Shown here: in pieces, positions 23,371 through 36,089 of the stretch
How the letters are laid out: each line of letters opens with the position of its first letter
Position numbering within the stretch: the stretch's first letter is position 1
Assembly (NCBI GenBank): GCA_002007465.1
Contig: LNAC01000065.1
Span: 4,167,939 to 4,231,938, forward strand
Reading direction: 5' to 3'
DNA from: Ailurus styani
Lineage: Eukaryota; Chordata; Mammalia; Carnivora; Ailuridae
DNA: 64,000 nucleotides
Notes under the pieces: generated by a model
What the model was told of the DNA's origin: nothing
Databases searched by the model: none
Seen by the model: only the letters and a program-made list of their open reading frames with translations
Program-made: the position numbers and the translations under genes

Positions 23371-23879
23371 TAAAATTAGATAGTCTTGATTTTTCACAGC
23401 CTTCTATACTAAAAACCATTACATTATATACTTTAAATAAGTGAATGTTTAGTAAGTAGATTATATCTCAATAAAGCTGTTAAAAACAGATAAATGTGAT
23501 TATCTTGTGATTATTTGTATAGAATAAAGGCCATGGAACAACTAACATTGGAAACTTATTTCCCATGAAAAAAAGATTTGTAAATATGTGTTAAAAATTA
23601 GTGCATAATGGGGGGGGGGCAGAAAGGTGGGAGTGGGAATACTTCTGAAAGGATTACATTTCACTGAGTCATCTAGGCAGATAACAACTTCCTAAAGAGT
23701 TAATCCAAATTGCTGAAATTGGCTGAGATTACCAGATCAGAATTCATCTAGCTTCCCTCAACTCCAAAACATCCCTGCCCCTTGCCAAAGGGTTGGGAGC
23801 TAACAATAAGGATAATTTTAGTTATAGTGAATTAAAGAAGACATTTTGCTTTGCATATCTAAGTGTAATGTGAATAAAT

Positions 23880-23985
23880 TTTCTTAACAACTACAGCCCA
23901 CGATACTGTGAGCTCTGAGACCAAGGACCATGTCTTTTTGTCCACTGTGTACAGCGTGAGTGTCTGCTTAGTCAAGTGTCATGCT
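23880..23985 (+). mobile_element. L2 3'-end fragment
   Basis: 'actgtgagctctgagacc' and 'aaggaccatgtctttttgtcc' parallel the L2 3' region (TGTAAGCTCCATGAGGGCAGGGACCTTGTCTGT). Confidence 0.65.
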
Positions 23986-24737
23986 TTGGGAAAGTAAAGT
24001 AAATTTAAAGAACTTGTTCTTTTTCCATTAAGGCAGAAACATAATCATGATTTTAAGAACTAAAACTTCCACTATGGATCATGAACCCATTTCCTTTCAC
24101 ATTTCCTGGAGCCCTCATATCTCAACCCACTCTCTTTGTTCCAGCCTGTTCAATTTTGATTTCATTAGTGATTTTTCCTCTACGTCTATAAACATGCAAA
24201 CATTGGCTCTTCCTAAAATAAGGAATAAAATGGAATGTATTTGAATATTCTGAACCTTTGGGTAATCATTCAACTTCTGTCTCTTTTAGACATTTTAATT
24301 AAGATTTATAGTACCTGTGTCCATGTTCATATTTCTTTTTCTCTCTCCTTTTCTTCTGTGTTCTCACTAGCATCAGAAATCTTACCTGAGAACTAAGGAC
24401 CAGTCTTTAGTGACTAAGGACACCATTGATTTCCTGTTATTAAATGAAAGAGGATATTTCTTTTCTCCTTCCTCCTTGACATCTCCAGAAACCTTGACTC
24501 TGATCACACTTGATTTCTTCTCTCACAGATTTAGTGAAATGCAATTATCCTAATTCTCTTCCCATATCTTTGTTACCTCTATTCTTTTCTTTTTGTTTTT
24601 TAACACCTTTACCTTGTTTGCTTTTTACTCACTGACCACACAGCGTTTCCATTTCTAAGGCTTTTTTATGAACTGCCTTCCAAATATTCTGCATGTCACC
24701 TCCAACGCTATTAGTCATCTAAAGACCATCACTGTGA

Positions 24738-24962
24738 GAGCTTAAGAGCACAGGGTTTGTATTAGACATATCCAGGGTAGTCTTAGCTCAGCTATTTAGT
24801 AACTGGCCTTGGATAAGTTCTAATCTTTCTAAATATAAGTTTTATTATCTATAGGGGTTGGATAATTATATTTACATTAAATTGTTGCTTAATGATTAAA
24901 AAAAATGAGACTTAGAAGTGGTACCAAAAGCTGGCATACAGTATATACTAACACATAATAAC
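24738..24962 (+). mobile_element. MIR SINE fragment
   Basis: 'gagcttaagagcacagggtt', 'agctcagctatttagtaactgg', 'ttggataagttc' and 'ctggcatacagtatatac' follow the MIR order from A-box side to 3' end. Ancient tRNA-derived SINE. Confidence 0.75.
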
Positions 24963-25504
24963 AATGTTTATTCTTGGTATTTTGAGGATGTATTCCACTT
25001 TCCTTTTATTTTCCCACTAAAATCATAAACAGTCATCAGGGCTGGGTCAAAGTCTTACCTCTTTGAAGAAGTGTGTCATTTCCATCCTAGATTTGGGGCT
25101 TTACTTGCTCCACCTAGCAAATTTTAAAGCATATATTATCAATTAATTACATCTTCCTTTTGTACAGAGATTATTATTTGAAAGTACTTCTGTTACATCG
25201 TAAAAATGATCATCTTAAATACTGTACAAGAAGAGTAAGTTCTCACTCATCAAAGGTTCCGTAATAAGAACCTTTCATAGTATGCTGTATGTATCAATTT
25301 TCTCCCTCTTATATTTTGTACTATGGTGACAATACATTTTACTTTTGTATATGTTATAACCACACCATGCATTGTTACAATTTTCATTTAGTGAATCATG
25401 TTCTAGAGAGATTTATATAATAAGAAAATTGTTATGTACTCACCAACACAGTTACCATTTCCAGTTCCCTTCTATTCTTTGTGAAGATCCATATTTCTGT
25501 CTGA

Positions 25505-27003
25505 GGTAATTTTCTTTGTAAACTAAAGACTTCCTTTGATATTTTCTGAAGGGGGTCTGCTGGTAATGAATATTTTCAGATTTTGTGTGTGTGTAAGAGT
25601 CTTTACTTTTGTTGTTGTCATGTTGTTTTGGAAAGATTATTTAACTAGGTATAGCCTTCTAAGTTGACAGCACTTTTCTTGCTGTATATTAAACATGTTA
25701 CTTTCATATTGTTTCTGATAAGAAATATGCTTTTGTCCTTATCTTTGTTCCTTTATATATAACATGTATATTGTCACTGTCTGCTTTTAAGAGCTTCTTT
25801 CACACTAATTTTGAGCACTTTGATTTAGATATGTCTCAGTGTAGTTTTCTTCTGTATCTTCCTTTAGAATTTGTTGAGATTCTTGGATCTATAGATTTAT
25901 AATCACACTCCAGTTTGAAAGATTTTCAACCCATATTTCTTCAAATAATTTTTCTGTGTCCCTTTCTTTCCTCTCTCTTTGGTGATTCCAATTATATATA
26001 TTTTAGGCCACTTGAAGTTTCTCTCAGTTCCCTGATTTCTCTCTGCTCATTTAAGTTCTTTATTTTTTTGCTCTCTGTTGCATTTTGAATAGTGTTATGT
26101 GTGATGCTATCAAGTTCATTCATCATTTTAATGTAAAATCTCTTGCTATTGATTTGATGTCATTCAGTTCGTGTTTCATCTTAGGCATTACAGTTTACCT
26201 CTCTATAAATTTACTTTGGGTATTTAATCTTCTACATCTTTACTGAACTTTTGTACATATAGAATATACTTTATAAAAGTGTCTTGATATCTTTGATAAT
26301 TCTAAAATCTGTTCTGACTTGTTTTGTACTGATTATTTTCCCCTCACTATGGGTCATATTTGCCATGTGGTTTTGGCAAGTCTGATAATTTTTTATTAGA
26401 TGTCAGACTTTGTGAATTTAACCTGTTGTTTGCAAGATAGTTTGTATTCCCATAAATATTATTGAACTTCATTCCAAGATGCAGTTAAGTTACTTGGAAG
26501 CACTTTGATCCTTTCAGATGCTATTATTTATTTATTTTATTATTTTTTTCCCCCGTAGGTAGCACAGGAATAGCAATCAGTATGAGGACAATTATTCTGT
26601 ATTACTGAGACAAGGGTTCTCTTCCCAAATACTTGTGAATAATAGATTTTTTTATTTCTCACTGTTAGAAACAAACATTATTCCTAGCTGTATGTGAGCA
26701 CTGGGGTCTACTACCACTAATTCTTTGAGTGGTTCATTCTCTGGATTCAAGCAATCTCACATATCTGCTGGTCCATCCTCAGCTGAATTCCAGACAGGAA
26801 CCTTCTGCAGATCACTGAATTTCTATCTCTGTGCACTTTCTCTAATAGTCTACATGTGAACACTTACTATCTTGGTGTCCCCAGACTCAGCTCGCTATCC
26901 TCAACTTTGCCTGCATTCTTAACCACAGGATTTGAAATGCTTTCTAGGCAGTAAGTTAGGGGCAATTACTGGACTCATGTCATTTGTTTCCTGTCTCTCA
27001 GGG
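25505..27003 (-). mobile_element. Old L1 (L1M-like) fragment, antisense
   Basis: Plus-strand phrases such as 'actaggtatagccttctaag', 'gaatttgttgagattcttgg', 'atttcttcaaataatttttc' and 'cttctgcagatcactgaat' match the reverse of the 5' half of old mammalian L1s in the right order. No open frame survives. Subfamily not assigned. Confidence 0.6.
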
Positions 27004-27665
27004 ATCAGACTGAACACAGAAGTGAAATCATTTGGTATTTGTGTTTCTCTGTCTTATTTCCCTTAGCATAATACTCTCTAAGTCCATCCATGCTGTCTTG
27101 AGGATGAAAATGGCAAGATCTCATTCTTTTCATGGCTGAATAATATTTCATTGCATCTATATATATATATCACATCTTTATCCATTCTTCTGTTGATGGA
27201 ATCTTGGGTTGCTTCCATATCTTGGCTATTGTAAATAAAGCTGTTAGAAACATAGGGGTGCATATATCTTTTTGAATTAGTGTTCTTGTTTTCTTCAGGT
27301 AAATACCCAGTAGTGGAATTACTGGATCATATGATATATCTATTTTTAATTTTTTGAGAAATCCTCATACTGTTTACCACAGTGGTTGCACCAATTTAGA
27401 TTCCCACTAACAGTGTACAAGGGTTTCTTTTTCTTCACATCCTCACCTACACTTTTATTTCTTGTCTTTTTGACTCTAGCCATTCTGACAGGTGTAAGGT
27501 GGTATCTCAGAATGGTTTTGATTTGCACTTCATGAGATGAGTGACGTTGAACATCTTTTCATGTGTTTGTTGGCCATTTGTAAGTCATCTTTCAAAAAGA
27601 TTTTATTCAAGTTTTCTGCCTATTTTTAATCGATTATTTGGGGTTTTGTTTTGTTTTGTTTTCAG
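27004..27665 (-). mobile_element. L1 ORF2 C-terminus and 3' UTR fragment, antisense
   Basis: Reverse-strand translation at 27346-27528 contains '[16 protein letters not shown]', the conserved C-terminal part of L1 ORF2p. The adjacent frame (27078-27263) has 'MEATQDSINRRMDKDV', the degraded neighbouring segment. The plus strand shows 'atggctgaataatatttcat' and 'ccattctgacaggtgtaagg'. Coding capacity is lost by stops and by truncation at both ends. It is less diverged than the flanking L1M-like DNA. Confidence 0.88.
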
Positions 27666-28047
27666 GAAGTTCAGTCTGACTTTGTTTCTTACATATCCTG
27701 CTTTATCTCTTTTAAATTCAGATCAATTTCAAGTTTTTAGAGATTATGTCAAATGATCACATTTTTTTTGTTAAGTGAAAATTTATTGCAGTGAAATGTA
27801 TTTCTTCCCTTATACCAGCAGAATGAATTTCACATGTTACCTTAGAATATGCAAAAGTATTGATATTTGTATCATTGCTATTATGTCAATGGAGTGAGTA
27901 GACCCAAATTGGGGTAACTCCCTCACTACCAGAGATTTGTCCTGTGGCCATGTCAATGCTTCTAACCTCTGTCTTTCATCTTCATGGACTGTGACTAAGA
28001 TTGAAAGCTCCAAAATTTAGCATAACTGTCCCAAGCTGAATCGAAGA
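27666..28047. other. Unassigned A+T-rich DNA
   Basis: Starts with 'gttttgttttgttttc' next to the L1 piece. May include more old L1 but no clear match. No gene. Confidence 0.45.
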
Positions 28048-28048
28048 A

Positions 28049-28050
<2 letters not shown>

Positions 28051-28085
<35 letters not shown>
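28051..28085. repeat. (TC)n microsatellite
   Basis: About 17 TC units directly preceding the tail end of the next SINE. It may have arisen from the SINE tail region. Confidence 0.95.
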
Positions 28086-28087
<2 letters not shown>

Positions 28088-28237
28088 AAGATTTTGTTTA
28101 TTTATTTGAGAGAGAGCAGGAGTTGGGAGGAGAGGGAGAAGTGGGCTCGATGCAGGGCTCAATCCCAGGACCCTGGGATCATGACCCGAGCTAAAGGCAG
28201 ACACTTACTCAGACACGACTGAGCCACTCAGGCACCT
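28086..28237 (-). mobile_element. CAN-SINE, short copy
   Basis: 'taagattttgtttatttatt', GA tract, 'aatcccaggaccctgggatc', 'gactgagccactcaggcacc'. About 150 bp, shorter than other copies because the tract between the GA run and the B-box side is reduced. Confidence 0.92.
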
Positions 28238-29381
28238 CTCCACTATGCTTTTAATAAATGTTCTTTTTTCTTACGTTAGGCAAGATTAGTTTTGAGATAC
28301 AAATCCAGAAAGTTGGTCTAAGGTAGAGACAATGATTATAAATGTATAGATTGCAATCTAGTATACACAGATACTAGCTGTTAGTTTTGATAACTTGGGG
28401 GTCCTATTTTAAGGATAGGTGGACTATTTTTATACTTGTAATTATATTTATATATTTTGTTAAAAATACACTCTTGCAGTGGCATGGTTCATGTCAGAAT
28501 ACATAAGTCTTCATTTTGAAAACAACCTTGATGAATGTATTTGGACATAAAAAATGAATCTTCTTCCTCTTTTGGAGTATCCTGAAATAAAGTCCAAAGC
28601 AAAAGGATAAGTGAGCTCCTCAGAATAATAAAAAGTAGGATTTTAAGATTTTGTAAATCAACCCTGCCGTGAAGGGTAAAAGACGCAAAAGAAGTGTAAG
28701 GGAGAGGCCTTGTGACCTAATCATTATGGCCTGAGAAGAAGATGTTGGTTTCTAAGAAAACCACAGCAGAAGATAGATGGCAACTACCAGGTACACTGAA
28801 ATTGAAGTTGCTTTTGTTTCTGCTGTATGGTAGAAAGAAAAATGATGTTAGGATCGCTTTGGCTGAAATTAAGTAAAAGGAACTGTGTCCAGTAGGGAGT
28901 GGAATAGGAACAGAAAGAGGATGGAAGTGGGAGGAGGGAGACTGATGGAGGGAGTGGGTGGCAGTTAGGAGGAAGCTGCAGCAGGAGCTGAATTGGAAGA
29001 CGCACTCCTCTAGAGTCTGTTGGAGATACTCGGGTCTCCGGGCTTCTCATGGCTCAGGAGATAAGCATGCAACCGTTCTACGTGGATATTTTAGAAAAGG
29101 TGGCCCCAGAATATCAGAAGACTTTAGACCACTCAAGCTTGAGGCTTACTCTTCATAATGTGGAAGTTTCTGAGAAATAAAAATTGGCAATACAATGAAT
29201 GAGATTAAGTTGTTCTGTCGTTGAGGCTGTTGAGGTTTTATAGCACTTTAGGTAAATCGCTTTTTATTTCCTCAGTGCCCTCACAAATACATTAAATGCA
29301 AGTGATATATCTTTCCTGCTCAAATTTATTCTTGATTTAGCTTCAGAATATCGACTGGCATTACATTTTAACAAGGCTCAA
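28238..29381. other. Unique DNA
   Basis: No repeat family recognised. An 88-codon minus frame (28784-29050) and a 66-codon plus frame (28958-29158) overlap and match nothing I know; the first is driven by a purine-rich stretch near 28910-28960. Confidence 0.45.
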
Positions 29382-30847
29382 ATTTTAGAACAGTTTTAGA
29401 TTCACAGAAAAATTGTGAAGATAGTACAGACTTTGATGATTGTGAATAAAGTTAAAAATATTTACATGCAGGTTTTGCGTGGACATAAGTTTTCAGATTG
29501 GTTGGGTAAATACCTAGCAGCATGATTACTAGATCTTATGGTAAGATTATGTTTAGCCTTGTAAGAAACTGCAAAAACTGTTATTCAAAGCAGCTGTACT
29601 GTTTTTGCATTACCAGAAACAATGAGTGACAGCCTTCATATTCTGAATCCTGACCATAAATTAATATTGTGAGTTTTTTGGATTTTAGTCATTCTAATTG
29701 GGATGTAGTGGTATTTTGTTTAGTTTGCATATCTAAATGACAAATGATGTTGAACATATTTTCATATGCTCATTTACCACCTGTATCTCTTCATTGGCGT
29801 ACTCTCTGTTCAGATCATTTTAAAATTAGGTGATTGTTTTCTTATCATTTGGTTTAAGTGTTCTCTATATATTTGGAGTCAAAATTCTTTATCAGATATC
29901 TGATTTATAATTATGTTTTCCAGTCTATGGGTTGTCATTTCATTCTCTCACAGAACTGAAGTTTTTAATTTTTAAAAGTCTAAATTATCAACTTTTTCTT
30001 TTATGTATCATTCTTTGGATGTTATATATAAAAACCCATCACCAAACCCAAGTTCACAGAGATTTTTCTACTGGAAATTTTATTGTTTTCAGTTTTAGAT
30101 TTAGGTCCTTGACCCATTTTAAGTCCATTTTTATCTAAGATGTAAGATAGGTGTTGAGATTCTTTTTTTTTTTAACATACAGAAATTGAAAAAGTTACCC
30201 TTTCTTCATCAAAGTGCCTTAGTAAAAAATCCGTTGTTTAGTTTTATGTAAATCTGTTCCTGAGCTTTCTATCTAGTTCTGTTGATATATATGTCTATTC
30301 TTCTACCAATATCATAATCCTTTGAGTTCTAACCGTGTTCTTCAATAATGCATTGGCTATTTGGGGTCTTTTGCCTTTCCATATGAAGCTTAGATGAGTT
30401 TATAGCTATTTATAAAAATAGCTTTCTGACATTTTGATTGGTTTTGCACTGAATTTATGGATCATTTGAGAAGAATTGTTATCTTAACAATACTGAGTTT
30501 TCTAATCAATTAACGTCATGTATTGGTCCATGTGGATCTTTGTTTTTTCATCAGTAATTTTCAGTTTTCTACATATAAATTCTGTACATATTCTGTTACC
30601 TTTATGCCTAGGTATTTCATTTTGGGAGTACTACAGACGGTATTTAATTTTCTTTAATTTTACTTTTTCATTGTTGGTTTATAGGAAAACAGTAGGCTTT
30701 TGCATATTGATCTTAAATATGCCGCAAACTTACTATACTTGCTTATTGATTCCAGGAGTTTGCTTATAGCATCTTTGGAACTTTTACATAGTCAATTATA
30801 TCATCTGGGAAGGATACCAGTTTTATTTCTTCCTTTTCAATCTATAA

Positions 30848-31236
30848 ACCCTTGTCTTTCCCCTCTGTCTTTCTCTCTCTTTCTTCCTTCCTGCCTCCCT
30901 CCTTTTTCTGTTTTTCTTTCTGTGGTTCTATGTTTCTCTCTCTTTCCTTCTTTTTCTTCTTTCCCCACCCCATTGTCTCTCCTTTTTTCTTTCTCTCTCT
31001 CTCTCTCCTTCTCTCTCCATCCCTCCCATTCTTCTCCTCCTCCTCTTTCTCCTCCTGATCTTTGTTTCTCCCCCTCCCTCCCTCTCTCTTCCTTCCTTCC
31101 TTCTTTCCTTCCTCCCTCCCTCCCTGCCCCCTTCCCTTCCCTTCCCTTCCCTTCCCTTCCCTTCCCTTCCCTTTCCTTTCCCTTTCCTTTCCCTTTCCTT
31201 TCCCTTTCCTTTCCTTTCTTCTTTCGTTCTTTCCTG
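30848..31236. repeat. Polypyrimidine tract with (CTTCC)n and mirror repeats
   Basis: About 390 bases nearly all C and T on the plus strand. It moves from mixed CT words to (TTCC)n, then (CTTCC)n at 31131-31171, then 'ccctttcctttccctttcc'-type mirror repeats to about 31215. It explains long spurious frames on both strands (a 206-codon plus frame rich in Ser/Pro/Phe/Leu; Lys/Glu/Arg/Gly-rich minus frames). It lies inside the L1. Confidence 0.97.
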
Positions 31237-31567
31237 GAAGGTCATTCATTAATGCACAATTTCTTTAATGGGTATTGGACTATTCATATTGTCTATTTCT
31301 CTTTGTGTGTGTTTTGGTAGTTTTTGTCTTTCAAGGGTTGACCCACTTTAAGTTATCAAATTTGGGATCATTGAGCTCATCATAAGTATTCCTTTATTAT
31401 TCTTTTATGTAACAAGTAATAGACTTTTTTCATTAATATTATTGATAATTTGTGTTTCTTCGTTCCTTCCTTGGTGTGTTAGGCTAGAAATTTATCAATT
31501 TTATTGATAGTCAAATTATCAGCTTTCGATTTTGTTAATTTTCTCTATTATTTTCCTGTTTTCACAT

Positions 31568-31788
31568 TTATTTATTTGTTTGTTTATTAAGTTTTGGAGG
31601 TTTTCTTTGAGAAAGAGAGAGCAAGTAGGTGCACGTGAACAGGGGGAGAGGGAGAGAGAGAATCTCAAGTAGACTCCCCATGGAGCATGGAGCCCAATAT
31701 GGGGCTCAGCCCCACAACCCTGAGATCATGACCTGAGCTGAAATGAAGAATAATAGAACACTTAACCAACTGAACCCCCAGGTGCCCC
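31568..31788 (-). mobile_element. CAN-SINE, diverged, inside L1
   Basis: 'atttatttatttgtttgttt', GA tract, 'cctgagatcatgacctgagc', 'cttaaccaactgaaccccca' and 'ggtgcccc'. The L1 sequence resumes after it, so it inserted into the L1. Subtype 'taaccaactgaaccc' is older than the 'tttaacccactgagcc' type. Confidence 0.93.
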
Positions 31789-32858
31789 CTTCATTTTTAT
31801 TAAGTTGTGTTCTAATTTCTACTGTTTATTTTCTTATGCTTGTATTGGGTATAAATTGCTCTTATTTTTCTAGGTTTCTAAGATGAAAGCTTAGATTATC
31901 AATTTTAGATACAGTTTTTTTCTAATATATGCATTTAATACTATAAATTTACTTCTAAACTCTACTGTTGTATCCAAATTTGATAAATCGTATTTTTATT
32001 TTCATATATTTCAAAATAGTTTTCAATTTTTCTTAAAATTTCTTCTTTGACTTTTGTGAGTTTCAAATTGTGTTGTTCAATTTCCAAAGAGCTAAAGATT
32101 TTCTAGCTATCTCTTTGTTATTTATTTCCAGTTACATTTAATTGTAGTCTGAGAACATACTTTGTTTCACTTCTAGTCTTTTAAATTTAAGGTATATTTT
32201 ATAAGTTAGAATTAATCTCTCTTGGTGAGTGTCCTATGTGAGCTTGAGGAAAATGTGTAATTCACTGTTGTTGGATGAAGTATTCTTTATGTCCATTATA
32301 TCCAATTGATTGATAGTGCTGTTCAGTTCAACTCTGTTCTTACTGATTTTATGCCTGCTGGATTTGTCCAGTTCCTTGGTACACAATAGTGGAATTGTCT
32401 GTTTCTAAATATAATAGTTTTTGTCTCATCTTTTTCAGCTCTCTTGTTAGGTTTATACATATTTAGGGTTTTTATGTGTTCTTCAATAATTTGACCCTTA
32501 TCATTATGTAATACCCTCTTTGTCCTGATAATCTTGTTCATTCAAATATCTCTTTTTCTAAAATTAATCAACAATTTTGATTAATTCTAACATGGCATAC
32601 ATTTCTCCTATTTTCCATCCCTTTACTTTTAAGCCATCTGAATGTTGATATTTTAAATGGGTTTATTGTAAAGAATATGTAGTCACATCTTTTTCTTTTC
32701 ACTCTATTAATCTCTACATTTTAATTTCTATATTTAGCTCTTTACATTTAAACTGTTGAGATAGTTAGAATAATATCTACCCTTCTGCAATCATTTTCTG
32801 TTTGTTAGATTTGCTCTTTGTTTTTTTCTCCTTCCTTTTTCTGCCTTCTCTGATTTTA

Positions 32859-33068
32859 TTTATTTATTTTTTATTTATTTTTAGGTTTTATTTATTTATT
32901 TGAGACAGAGAGAGAGATTACAAGTAGGCAGAGAAGCAGGCAGAGAGAGAGGAGGAAGCAGGCTCCACGCTGAGCAGAGAGCCCGATGCGGGCCTCGATC
33001 CCAGGATGCTGAGATCATGACCTGAGCCGAAAGCAGAGGCTTTAACCCACTGAGCCACCCAGGCGCCC
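32859..33068 (-). mobile_element. CAN-SINE, mustelid-like, 16-bp TSD, inside L1
   Basis: T-rich tail region with two tetranucleotide blocks, GA tract, 'gagcagagagcccgatgcgg', 'tttaacccactgagccaccc', 'aggcgccc'. The perfect duplication 'gccttctctgatttta' lies at 32843-32858 and 33069-33084. The L1 continues on both sides. Confidence 0.98.
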
Positions 33069-35334
33069 GCCTTCTCTGATTTTAACTTAGCATTTTGTAT
33101 GACTCTATTTTATGCCATCCTTTAGTGTATCAATCATACTTTTAAAAATTATTAGTTGTCCTCGACTTACAATATACAGTCCTAAGTAATAAGTCTTCTT
33201 TCAAATAACATTATTCTATTTGAGGGCAGTGAAGATAATTTATATCTGTGTGTTCCCAATTCTTCCCTCTTGCCCCTTATGACTTTGGCCTCGTTTATTT
33301 CATATATCTAATATTACATCACCCAATCCATAGTTACTTTTATTGATTTAAACTATTATTTTCTAAATTTATCAAGAATATTAAAAAATAGAAGGTTTTA
33401 TTTTACCTTATTATTCCTTCTCCAGTATTCTTCCTTTCTTGAGGTAGATCTAAGTTTTTTACCTGTATCTTTTTCTTCTTCCTGAAAAGTTTCTTTAACA
33501 TTTTTTGCAGGGATGTTCTGCTGGCTACAATTTTACTCAGTTTTGTTTGTCTGACTTTTGAAGGATAATTTCACTGGTTATAGGTTGGTATTTTAATTAA
33601 TTAATTAATTTTTTTTCTTTCTTTCAACATCTTAAAATTTTTATACCACCTTCTTCTTGTGTGCATGGTTTCTTCTGGTTTTTTCTCTCTAAATGAGATG
33701 ACTTCCCACTCCCAGTTTGTCTCAAGATTTTCTTTTTGTCTAAGATTTCCTGCAGTTTCAATATGGTGTACCTAGATGTAGTTGGTTTGGTATTTATCTG
33801 GCTTGGTGTTCTCTCTTCTTTGGTGTCTGTCATTAATTTTGAAAAGTTCTCAATCTTTATCACTATACCTATTTCTTTTGCTTTCTTCTTTTCTCTCCAT
33901 CTGATATTCTAATCATACATATGTTACATCTTTTGAAATTGTCCCACAATTCTGGGATCCTCCATTTTACTTTTTCATTTTTTTTTTTTTACACTTCATT
34001 GATCTATCTTCAGACTCCCTAATTCCCTCCTGTGCTGTATCAAGTCTACTAATCAGCCCCTGAAGACATTATTTATTTCTATTCAGTGTGTTGGTTCCTC
34101 TCATTTCCTTTTAAACATCTCTTAGAGTTTCCATCTTTCTGCTTAAATTATCCATATATTCTTGCATGATGTTTTTTCCAACAGAACCTTTAACAGGTTA
34201 ATCATAGTTACTTAAAGTTGTATCTGATAAGTTCAACTTCTGTGTCATGTCTGGGTCTGGTCCTGCTGCTAGGTTTGATTATGCTTTTTCTTAGCTTTTA
34301 GCGTGCCTTGTAATTTTTTTGTTGGTAACTGGATGAGCTGAGTTGGATAGTAGGAAATGAAGTAAATAAATGAGGGTTGATTTTAATCTGGTTAGGTGTG
34401 AGACTGAGTTTAATGTTTGCTATAATTGTATTTGCCAGGGGCTTCAGAGTCCTGTCATGCCCTTGTTTTGTTTCCCTATTGTCTTTGGGTTTCCTTAAGT
34501 ACCCCTTATCAGGGAAAGTTGGCATCGTGCAACTTTTCACCTGTCAGACTCTGTCTTAGGGCCCTATTGGTTTGGAGGTAAGGTGTGGAGGAGGGCAAGT
34601 GTTCTGTAAATTTATGATCAGTCATCATTTAGTAGGTCTGTGTCTCTGGGCTTTGACCTCCATAAGTGATTCCCCAGTGGTGTAACTTCCCCCCTTCCCT
34701 TAGTGAGACACGAAGTCTAGGAGGAGCTAAAGTGTGAACAATGCCTCTTGACCCAACTGAGATAACACTTTATCAGTCTTTTACCCTGGAGTCTATTATT
34801 TTAATATGAAAAATGTTCTGGGCACATCTCAGAATGATTATTCTTCTCTCTACCAGAGCCAGGAAACACTTTTTCTCAGATCCTCACCTTGAAAATCAGG
34901 AGATAAAAGCCCATGAGCATATATGGACTCCCCCCATGATTCTAGCCCCCAGGAGACTCTCACTTTAAGACTAGTCCATTCACAGTCTTCACAATTTGTT
35001 GAAATTACCAATTACATTTTCCTACCACCTTATGGCTCCAGCAGTTTCTGGTCCAGGTATGCATATAATAGATTTTGTCTGTGACTCTGATATGCCCATA
35101 TCTCCAGATTTTGGTGTGGCCTATTTGCTCTGCAGTAAGTTCCCTGTCTCTCTAATGAGTCAAAGAAAAGTTATTTGTTTTGATTATTTTTCCAGCTCTC
35201 TTTTTGTTGTAAGGATGGAAATGATGTCTGCCAAACTTTTACATATTCAAGGTAAAACTGGAAGTAAAATGATTATGAAGTCTTTGATACATACATATTA
35301 ATTAATGTTTTTCCAGTTAAAAAATCCTTTTTTG

Positions 35335-35520
35335 AGTTGAAAGAACTAGGTTTGAATCTGTGATCTATTAATTATCATCTTGTGTCTTTGTAAGCCACTG
35401 AATTCCTCATTACCTTAATTTCTGTCCATCTGTTAAATGGAACAAATTCTAGTGTCCATGTCTGGGGTAAATTAGTACAGCTAAATAACAATCAACAGAC
35501 TGTTAATAAGTGTTCCACAT
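35335..35520 (+). mobile_element. MIR SINE fragment
   Basis: 'aactaggtttgaatctgtga', 'ttgtaagccactgaattcct' and 'ctgttaaatggaacaaattc' follow MIR core to 3' order (GGTTCGAATCC ... CTTAACCTCTCTG ... CATCTGTAAAATGGGG). Diverged. Confidence 0.65.
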
Positions 35521-36089
35521 AATAACATATAATTAGATTTTAAAATTTCCTCCTAAAATTTCCTTATATTTGTTATTTTAAATTGTGTCATAGCAAGTAT
35601 ACTGTTCTTACTTTGCATACTATAAAATACATTATCACAAGGTGTAGAAAGTATCACCTCTATGTTAGTTAAAGAGTTAAAACATCTTTCCCTAAACTAT
35701 AATCTTTTAGTGAGAGGTTTCTTGGTTGAACAAATATCACCCTTGTTTGCCTGCCAATATTTATCTTGACTTCATTTTGTTTATTTGTTGTGTTGTTTTT
35801 ATTGACTGATTTCAGTTACACTGAACTGTTTTTTAATTTACCATTTCTTCATATTAACTTAGCAGATTTGTATTCTTTTATCTTTTTAGTAATCATTTTT
35901 AAAGTTTTTATCATCCGTGTTTGATATAGCAAGTCTAAATTTAATATTATTTAATTCTAGCTGTGTAATACAGGTTCTTAAAATATTTTAACTCCAAATC
36001 CTTTTTTTATGCATTTTTCTGGAATTTTCATTCCATTCCATTCCATTTTTGAATTCTTTCTAATCTTAGTCTCTATTTCTCCTTTCTCT
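35521..36089. other. A+T-rich DNA, no feature recognised
   Basis: A+T-rich sequence with a short ATTCC run near 36035-36050. No gene. It could be old L1 too worn to identify. Confidence 0.4.

Larger units (their letters stand above)
23386..25504. other. Mostly unique DNA with L2 and MIR fragments
   Basis: Holds the L2 piece at 23880-23985 and the MIR piece at 24738-24962. A run of nine or ten G lies near 23610. 25046-25170 has an L2-like phrase ('gtcttacctctttgaagaag') but too little to call. No gene. Confidence 0.5.
29382..35280 (-). mobile_element. Long old L1 (L1M-like), antisense, near full span
   Basis: Read on the plus strand it goes from the 3' UTR ('gaacagttttagattcacag', 29390) through the ORF2 3' end ('gcatgattactagatcttatgg', 'tcaaaattctttatcagat', 'gaagaattgttatcttaaca', 'atttatcaattttattgata') to 5' sequence ('ggaattgtctgtttctaaat', 'gttgtaaggatggaaatgat', 35200). 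So a single L1, or colinear pieces of one, spans about 5.9 kb. ORF2 carries many stops and indels. It is interrupted by a polypyrimidine tract (30848-31236), SINEs at 31568-31788 and 32859-33068, and probable internal deletions. Ends are approximate. Confidence 0.7.

Noticed and set aside
30700..31320. 206-codon plus-strand open frame and Lys/Glu/Arg-rich minus-strand frames of 105-135 codons
   Set aside because: They are translations of the polypyrimidine tract, which lacks stop codons by composition. No domain, no codon structure, and the flanks are L1.
33150..33190. Second Tigger-like terminus ('gttgtcctcgacttacaa')
   Set aside because: Only one short end-like phrase, with no partner end; probably chance within old L1 DNA.
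36035..36050. ATTCC run as pericentromeric satellite
   Set aside because: Only about three units; too short to be satellite DNA.
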